Under the pieces are notes generated by a model. It had not been told where the DNA came from and made no database searches. It saw nothing but the letters and a program-made list of their open reading frames with translations. Shown piece by piece: positions 59,196 to 64,000 of a stretch of DNA of 64,000 bases (position 1 is its first letter; each line of letters starts with the position of its first letter). The DNA is from Robbsia sp. KACC 23696. Lineage in GTDB: Bacteria; Pseudomonadota; Gammaproteobacteria; Burkholderiales; Burkholderiaceae. Location: NCBI RefSeq assembly GCF_039852015.1, contig NZ_CP156626.1:3382249-3446248 (forward strand), given 5' to 3'. Position numbers and translations under genes: made by a program.

Positions 59196-61418
59196 TCACG
59201 CCACGTCGTACAGCTCCCGCGCCAGTCCTCGCGCGATCTCGTGTTTCTCGATAACGACCGCATGCGCGCCATGCGCCTCGAGATGTTGCACCTCGGCGGT
59301 ATTGCCGGCGCGCGCAAGAATCCGGACATTCGGCGCCAGATGGCGCGCCTGGCGAATCACCTCGGCCGCCTCGAATGCATTCGGAATCGCGACGATCAAA
59401 TGGCGGGCGTCAGCCAGACCGGCTCGTAGCAGCACATCCGCTTGGACCGCGTTGCCGCAGACGCTGCGTACATGCACGTCGCGCAGACGGGCATGCATAT
59501 CCGGCCGGTCTTCGATGACGACGATATTACGCGGGCCACTGGCCGTCAGTGTGCGCACGACCTCTCGTCCCACGCGTCCGTATCCGACGACGATCACGTC
59601 CACGCCCCGTGCATCCGGCAATCCGTCCTGCGCGCTTGCATCGATCGCCCCACCGGCGGCGGCGGTGCCCCCCGCTTCGGTGTCGATCAATGCGTCGTCG
59701 CGCGCACCGACTTGGCCCCGCACGTCGCCGGCGCCCATTCCTACACCGCGCTCGTCCGTCATACCGAACGGGAGCGTCCCCTGCTGATCCACCGGCACGC
59801 CGCTCAGGTGGCCGCCGGCGATGTCGGTTTGCGTATTGCTTGCCCGATTCACCGCCGTACCGCTCGCATCGGTTGCCGCATGCAGATCCAGCCCGCGACG
59901 CCCGGCATTCGATGCCGCCTGGGCATCCGCCGCCGACGCGGCGCGTGCGGCATGATCACCGGAGTGCACGCCGGCGTCATCAATCCACTCCGTCGACACC
60001 ATGCCAAGCGCACTGGCCGCATAGACATCGGACGATACGGCGGTCACCGTATCCCCCGATGTCGCACCGGTTTCCGTTGCGGTTCGGTTCGCCGGACGGC
60101 TGGCCGTGCGACTTGTCGCCCCCCCGACTGCATCGGCGCCCTCGCGCTCGTCGCGCGGCATGTCCATCGGCACGCCGGCCATCCGTTCAATCGGCGCCGC
60201 GCGGCCGCCCCAGGCAGTCAGGCGGCGTGCCACCACGAAGACGAACGGATTCAGGATGATCGACAGGATGGCGCCGGCGAGAACGAGATCGCGCCCGCTT
60301 TCGGGCAACAGATGCAGGCTGACGCCCAGGCCGGCCAGGATGAACGAAAACTCACCGATTTGAGCGAGACTGGCGGCGATCGTGAACGCGGTTTCCGTCG
60401 AGCGCTTGAACAGCTTGACGATTCCGAGGGCAGCCAGCGATTTGCCGACGATGATGATCAGGCAGGTGACCAGCACCTGGATGGGCCGTTCGATCAGCAC
60501 GTGGAAGTCGAACAGCATGCCGACCGACACGAAGAACAGCACCGAGAAGGCGTCGCGCAAGGGCAGGATATCCTCGGCGGCGTCATGACTCATCTCGGAC
60601 TCGCCCAGGATCATCCCGGCGAAAAAGGCGCCCAAGGCGAACGACACACCGAAGATAGACGCGGAGCCGAATGCCACGCCCAGCGCAATGGCCAGCACGC
60701 CGAGCGTGAAGAGCTCTTTCGAGCCGGTTTTCACGATCTGGCTCAGGACCCAGGGAATCACACGGCGCCCCACGACCAGCATCACGGCGATGAAGGCGAC
60801 GACCTTTGCCAACGTCAGGGCCAAGGTCCACAGCAGCGAACCGGTGGACGCCGCCTGGGCGGTCTGGCCGGCGACGCTATCGTCGCTGCCGCCCAGCAAC
60901 CCCGCCAAGGGCGGCAGCAAGACCAGCGCAAGGACCATCACCAAATCCTCGACGATCAACCAACCGACGGCAATGCGCCCTTGATCGGTATCGAGCAGAC
61001 GGAGATCCTGCAAGGCGCGCAATAGCACGACGGTACTGGCGACCGACAGGGACAAGCCGAAAACGATGCCGGCACCGCTACTCCAGCCGAATACCCGCGC
61101 CGCGCCCCATCCCAGCAGGGTGGCGAAAGCGATCTGGACCAAGGCGCCGGGAACGGCGATACGCTTGACCGCCAACAGGTCCTTCAGCGAGAAATGCAAG
61201 CCGACGCCGAACATCAACAGAATCACACCGATCTCGGCCAATTCCGGCGCGATATGCTGGTCGGCCACATAGCCCGGCGTGAACGGCCCGACGATGATGC
61301 CCGCGAGCAGATATCCCGCGAGCGGCGGAATCTTGAAACGATTCGCGATCGCGCCGAAGACGAAGGCGATACAAAGGCCGGCGACGATGGTCGCAATCAG
61401 CGGCGTGGCATGGGGCAT
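59196..61418 (-). CDS. Kef/YbaL-type cation:proton antiporter with RCK domain
   Basis: CPA2-family antiporters exchange K+ or Na+ for protons; YbaL-type members carry a C-terminal NAD-binding RCK domain. The 740-aa protein has about twelve transmembrane helices (residues 1-395, with LAGYLLAGIIVGPFTPG and LFFVSVGMLFDFHVLI) and a C-terminal RCK_N Rossmann domain (VDVIVVGYGRVGREVV, residues 607-740) ending with the YbaL-like EIARGLARELYDVA. Between them lies an insertion of about 190 residues, rich in Ala, Gly, Thr and Asp and without predicted structure. Relatives have a linker of only a few tens of residues. The antiporter is preceded upstream by the DUF423 gene on the same strand, 21 bp away. 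Confidence 0.92.
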   Translation of the reverse strand: MPHATPLIATIVAGLCIAFVFGAIANRFKIPPLAGYLLAGIIVGPFTPGYVADQHIAPELAEIGVILLMFGVGLHFSLKDLLAVKRIAVPGALVQIAFATLLGWGAARVFGWSSGAGIVFGLSLSVASTVVLLRALQDLRLLDTDQGRIAVGWLIVEDLVMVLALVLLPPLAGLLGGSDDSVAGQTAQAASTGSLLWTLALTLAKVVAFIAVMLVVGRRVIPWVLSQIVKTGSKELFTLGVLAIALGVAFGSASIFGVSFALGAFFAGMILGESEMSHDAAEDILPLRDAFSVLFFVSVGMLFDFHVLIERPIQVLVTCLIIIVGKSLAALGIVKLFKRSTETAFTIAASLAQIGEFSFILAGLGVSLHLLPESGRDLVLAGAILSIILNPFVFVVARRLTAWGGRAAPIERMAGVPMDMPRDEREGADAVGGATSRTASRPANRTATETGATSGDTVTAVSSDVYAASALGMVSTEWIDDAGVHSGDHAARAASAADAQAASNAGRRGLDLHAATDASGTAVNRASNTQTDIAGGHLSGVPVDQQGTLPFGMTDERGVGMGAGDVRGQVGARDDALIDTEAGGTAAAGGAIDASAQDGLPDARGVDVIVVGYGRVGREVVRTLTASGPRNIVVIEDRPDMHARLRDVHVRSVCGNAVQADVLLRAGLADARHLIVAIPNAFEAAEVIRQARHLAPNVRILARAGNTAEVQHLEAHGAHAVVIEKHEIARGLARELYDVA

Positions 61419-61439
61419 CGGCTGTCCTTATGGAAAAAA

Positions 61440-61841
61440 TCAATCGTCGCGTATTTGCAGATTGCGTTCCGGCGCACGCCAGGCGGCCCAGGCGAACGAC
61501 GCCCAGGCGGCCAGGAACGCAACCCCGCCGATGGGCGTGATGACGCCGACCCAGCGAGCGCCCGTCAATACCAGCAGGTACAGGCTGCCGCTGAACAGCA
61601 CGATACCGGCCAGCATCAAGGTGCCGCACCACGATAACGCCTTTTCGCCAAGACGCGGCATCGCCAGGGCAATCAATAGCAAAGCCATTGCGTGAATCAG
61701 GTGATAGGTGACGCCCGTCTCCCAGACGCTCAACATCAGCGGCGAGACGATACTGCGCAAACCGTGCGCGCCGAACGCGCCGGCGGCGACCGCGATAAAC
61801 ATATTGACGGCACCTGCCACCAGTAACTGCCGGTCCTTCAT
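61440..61841 (-). CDS. DUF423 family membrane protein (YgdD-like)
   Basis: The 133-aa protein has four transmembrane helices and matches the small DUF423/YgdD family. Its conserved features are GAVNMFIAVAAGAFGAHGLR, WETGVTYHLIHAMALLLIALAM, GIVLFSGSLYLLVLTG and VGVITPIGGVAFLAAW. Function is unknown; the family is widespread in bacteria. Length and start (ATG 61841) are standard. It is 21 bp upstream of the antiporter gene, so the two are likely co-transcribed. Confidence 0.9.
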   Translation of the reverse strand: MKDRQLLVAGAVNMFIAVAAGAFGAHGLRSIVSPLMLSVWETGVTYHLIHAMALLLIALAMPRLGEKALSWCGTLMLAGIVLFSGSLYLLVLTGARWVGVITPIGGVAFLAAWASFAWAAWRAPERNLQIRDD

Positions 61842-61889
61842 GGTTTCATCTTCTGTGCAATGAATCGTGAATCGAATTGCATCCCGCGA

Positions 61890-63215
61890 TCAAGCCGCGG
61901 CAGGACCGAGTGTCTTAGCGCGGTTGCGGACGCGCAGAACGAGCACTGCGCCCAGTATGCACAAGGTGCCGGAACAATACGTGGCCAATTGATAATTGCC
62001 GAGCGATGCGCGCATCATACCGGCCGCAAGGGTCGCGAACGCGGCACCGATCTGATGTCCGGCAACAATCCAGCCGAACACGATCGGCCCGCGCTCCCGC
62101 CCGAAGATATCGGTCGTCAGGCGCACGGTCGGCGGCACGGTCGCGATCCAATCGAGGCCGTAGAAGACGGCGAAAATCGGCAAGCCGTAAAAATCGAAAC
62201 CAAATGCAAACGGTAAAAACAGCAAGGACAGACCGCGCAGTCCGTAGTACCAGAAAAGCAGCTTGCGATTGTCGAAGCGGTCGCTGAGCCAGCCGGACGC
62301 GGTGGTGCCCATCAAGTCGAAGATGCCCATCGTCGCCAGCAGACTGGCGCTGTGTACCTCCGAGATACCGTGATCAAGGCACATCGAGATGAAATGCGTG
62401 CCGATAAACCCGTTGGTGCTGGCGCCGCAGATGAAGAAACTGCCGGCCAACAGCCAGAAGCCCTTGTGTCGCATCCCTTCGCGCAGCGCATTCAGTGCAT
62501 TCGCAAACGGATTGACGCGGGCAGGCGTTGGGCCGGCCGGCGCACCCTCCGCAGGCAGATGACCGCCGATAGGCGCCAAGCCTAGCGCCGCGGGCGACTC
62601 GCGCATGGCGATCCATGCCAGGGGCAGCATGACCAGGGCGCCGATTCCGGATGTCCATACCGCGCCGCGCCAACCATAGCTTGTCACCAAGGCCGCCATC
62701 AGCGGCAGGAACACCAATTGGCCGGTGGCCGAACTGGCGGTCATTAGCCCCATCGCAAGGCCGCGATGTTTTATAAACCAGCGGTTGGCGACGGTGGCGC
62801 CCAGCGTCAGCGCCGCCATGCCCGAACCGGTCCCGACCATCAAGCCCCACGTCAGCGTCAACATCGCCGTCGAGGACATCGTCAGGCTCAGAAAAGCGCC
62901 ACTGGCCAGCAAGGCCAAGGCGATGCAGGCCACGCGTCGCACGCCGATGGTTTGCATCAATGCTGCCGCGAACGGCCCCATCAAGCCGTAGAGCACGAGA
63001 TTGATGGAAATCGCGAAGGAAATCTGCCCGGTACTCCAACCGAAAGCGCTTTCCAATGGCCGAATCAGTACCCCGGGCGTTGCCCGCACGCCGGCACCGG
63101 CGAGGAGCACGAGAAAGGTGACACCCATCATGATCCAGCCGTAATGCAAACGGCCGATGCGCGGCGCGTCTGAGTGGCGGGATGCAGCGTCGGGAGGCGG
63201 AGAGTGATCGGACAT
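61890..63215 (-). CDS. MFS transporter (oxalate/formate-type or monocarboxylate-like)
   Basis: The 441-aa protein has twelve predicted transmembrane helices and MFS motifs in both halves (GPFAAALMQTIGVRRVACIALALLASG; GTTASGWLSDRFDNRKLLFWYYGLRG). Twin Gly-rich segments such as GTGSGMAALTLGATVANRWFIKHRGLAMGLMTASSATGQ resemble the monocarboxylate/oxalate:formate exchanger group, but substrate is not assignable. I use ATG 63215, preceded by GGAAG, rather than the Arg/Pro-rich frame to 63350. It is on the same strand as, and 48 bp upstream of, the DUF423 gene. Confidence 0.88.
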   Translation of the reverse strand: MSDHSPPPDAASRHSDAPRIGRLHYGWIMMGVTFLVLLAGAGVRATPGVLIRPLESAFGWSTGQISFAISINLVLYGLMGPFAAALMQTIGVRRVACIALALLASGAFLSLTMSSTAMLTLTWGLMVGTGSGMAALTLGATVANRWFIKHRGLAMGLMTASSATGQLVFLPLMAALVTSYGWRGAVWTSGIGALVMLPLAWIAMRESPAALGLAPIGGHLPAEGAPAGPTPARVNPFANALNALREGMRHKGFWLLAGSFFICGASTNGFIGTHFISMCLDHGISEVHSASLLATMGIFDLMGTTASGWLSDRFDNRKLLFWYYGLRGLSLLFLPFAFGFDFYGLPIFAVFYGLDWIATVPPTVRLTTDIFGRERGPIVFGWIVAGHQIGAAFATLAAGMMRASLGNYQLATYCSGTLCILGAVLVLRVRNRAKTLGPAAA

Positions 63216-63548
63216 GAATCGAGCTTCCGGAAACGAGGGTAGCGGCCTGACGGCCGGCGGGTTTTGCCCCGTCTGACACGCAGGAAAGGGGCCGAGATCA
63301 TCGCGCGGCCCTATGATACCGCGCCCTTCTCCGCGCCCACTTCTTTGCACAGGTCGGATGTTCGCGTGCGCCGATGAGGCATGAGACGAATGTCGCTATT
63401 GTTCCTTCGGATCTCGTTACGACGACACGCATCGCGACGGTCTGGCGAGGCTAAGACCATGACGTTCTCAGCTCCTACAGCCCTATTCGCGCCAGGCGTT
63501 GTCTCGCCGCGCCGGCCACTCCCTGACACCGCTGCCGTTCTCTCCAAG
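63216..63548. other. Spacer between the MFS gene and the secreted-protein gene
   Basis: These 333 bp hold no ORF I trust. The plus-strand frame of the next gene stays open upstream to an ATG at 63459, but that part lacks signal-peptide character. No repeat or RNA motif was recognised. Confidence 0.4.
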
Positions 63549-64000
63549 ATGCCCAGTTCATTTCATCCTTTTATATTGCGCGGTACTGTTTGTGTACTGA
63601 CGCTCGGCTTTTCCGCGCTGTCGTTTGCGCAGCCATCTGGCGCGACCTTTGGTACATCAGTGCCGTCCGTTACGGTAACGACGCCTCCCGTGAACCGTAA
63701 TTTGATGGCGGAGCTCAACGCCAGCGAGAACCCGGACGCACCGATGGCCAAAGGGACAAGGAAAGCCCCGCCAAGATTGCCAACGAGGCCGACCGCGGGC
63801 ATCGTCCTGCCCACATCGAAGCTAGACTATCCTCCGAAGACACCAGAACGATCGAGACAAACAAAAACGGCGGAGGATGTTTCGAGTTTCGTTTCGCCGA
63901 GCCAAAGAGGAAAGGATTTTGACTGGGGCAAGACGGCGGTGAAAAACGATCCGAGGCACAACAGGGTCCGGCAGATGCTCATTGAGCAGCATACCGGTGA
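63549..64000 (+). CDS. Unrecognised secreted protein, truncated by the window edge
   Basis: An open frame from ATG 63549 runs to the window end without a stop, about 150 codons. It begins with a clear signal peptide: MPSSFHPF, a hydrophobic core (TVCVLTLGFSALSFA) and a likely cleavage after SFA-Q. The visible mature part is Pro/Thr/Lys-rich and low in hydrophobic residues. Its last part (FDWGKTAVKNDPRHNRVRQMLIEQHTG) looks more structured. No domain is recognised. Lower GC than its neighbours and more Lys/Arg-AGA/AGG codons hint at acquired DNA. An in-frame ATG at 63459 is an alternative start but would bury the signal peptide. Confidence 0.6.
   Translation, partial: MPSSFHPFILRGTVCVLTLGFSALSFAQPSGATFGTSVPSVTVTTPPVNRNLMAELNASENPDAPMAKGTRKAPPRLPTRPTAGIVLPTSKLDYPPKTPERSRQTKTAEDVSSFVSPSQRGKDFDWGKTAVKNDPRHNRVRQMLIEQHTG

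Overview
The window comes from a high-GC betaproteobacterium, most likely a member of the Burkholderiaceae (Burkholderia sensu lato or Robbsia-like). Three gene orders point that way: tRNA-Tyr/Gly/Thr-tuf-tRNA-Trp-secE-nusG-rplKAJL, trpE-trpG-trpD-trpC-CYTH-ung, and hemA-prfA-prmC-grxD. The type-2 LeuA of about 570 residues and the rRNA operon with Ile(GAT)/Ala(TGC) spacer tRNAs fit as well. This is inferred from gene order and protein sequence read by eye; no database search was run. Most of the window is core chromosome. I see no prophage, integrase, transposase, CRISPR array or plasmid replication gene.

Layout. 1-6133 (minus): a complete translation/transcription operon reading leftward from a near-consensus promoter at 6105-6133 through three tRNAs, tuf, tRNA-Trp, secE, nusG and rplK-A-J-L towards rpoB, which would start beyond base 1. 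6254-10985 (minus): an accessory block in partial decay, with a 2OG-Fe(II) oxygenase, puuB-like oxidase, a frameshifted puuA-like glutamine synthetase and a broken cation-efflux (CDF) gene. 11703-17410 (minus): a full rrn operon (16S-Ile-Ala-23S-5S) with promoter, two boxA elements and terminator. 17703-27383: mltA and apaG diverging from rpe-gph, then trpEGDC-CYTH-ung. 27470-33620: azoR divergent from a LysR regulator, then an M61 peptidase, dsbC and a UbiH-family hydroxylase. 33836-44670: ychF, a DUF2939 protein, a tandem GT9 glycosyltransferase, envelope proteins, ettA, a DUF748/AsmA-like protein, an M24 aminopeptidase and a small membrane protein. 44968-49067: hemA-prfA-prmC-grxD. 49315-55167: cspA, a YegD-like Hsp70, an MFS porter and leuA. 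55430-59064: a winged-helix regulator divergent from pxpB-pxpC-pxpA (5-oxoprolinase). 59196-63215: a Kef-type antiporter, a DUF423 protein and a second MFS porter. 63549-end: the start of an unrecognised secreted protein.

The strongest non-obvious signal is upstream of leuA. A 26-codon ORF at 53050-53130 carries nine leucine codons, seven of them the rare CTA, and a consensus-like promoter places the predicted transcription start on or next to its ATG. I read it as a leucine attenuation leader peptide that may be translated from a leaderless end. Other points worth a look are paired dyads between azoR and its LysR regulator, a dyad between the winged-helix regulator and pxpB, a 14-bp tandem repeat between apaG and rpe, an identical 10-nt -10/discriminator in the rrn and tRNA-tuf promoters, a heptanucleotide repeat at the frame break of the CDF gene, and long low-complexity additions in PxpC and the Kef antiporter.
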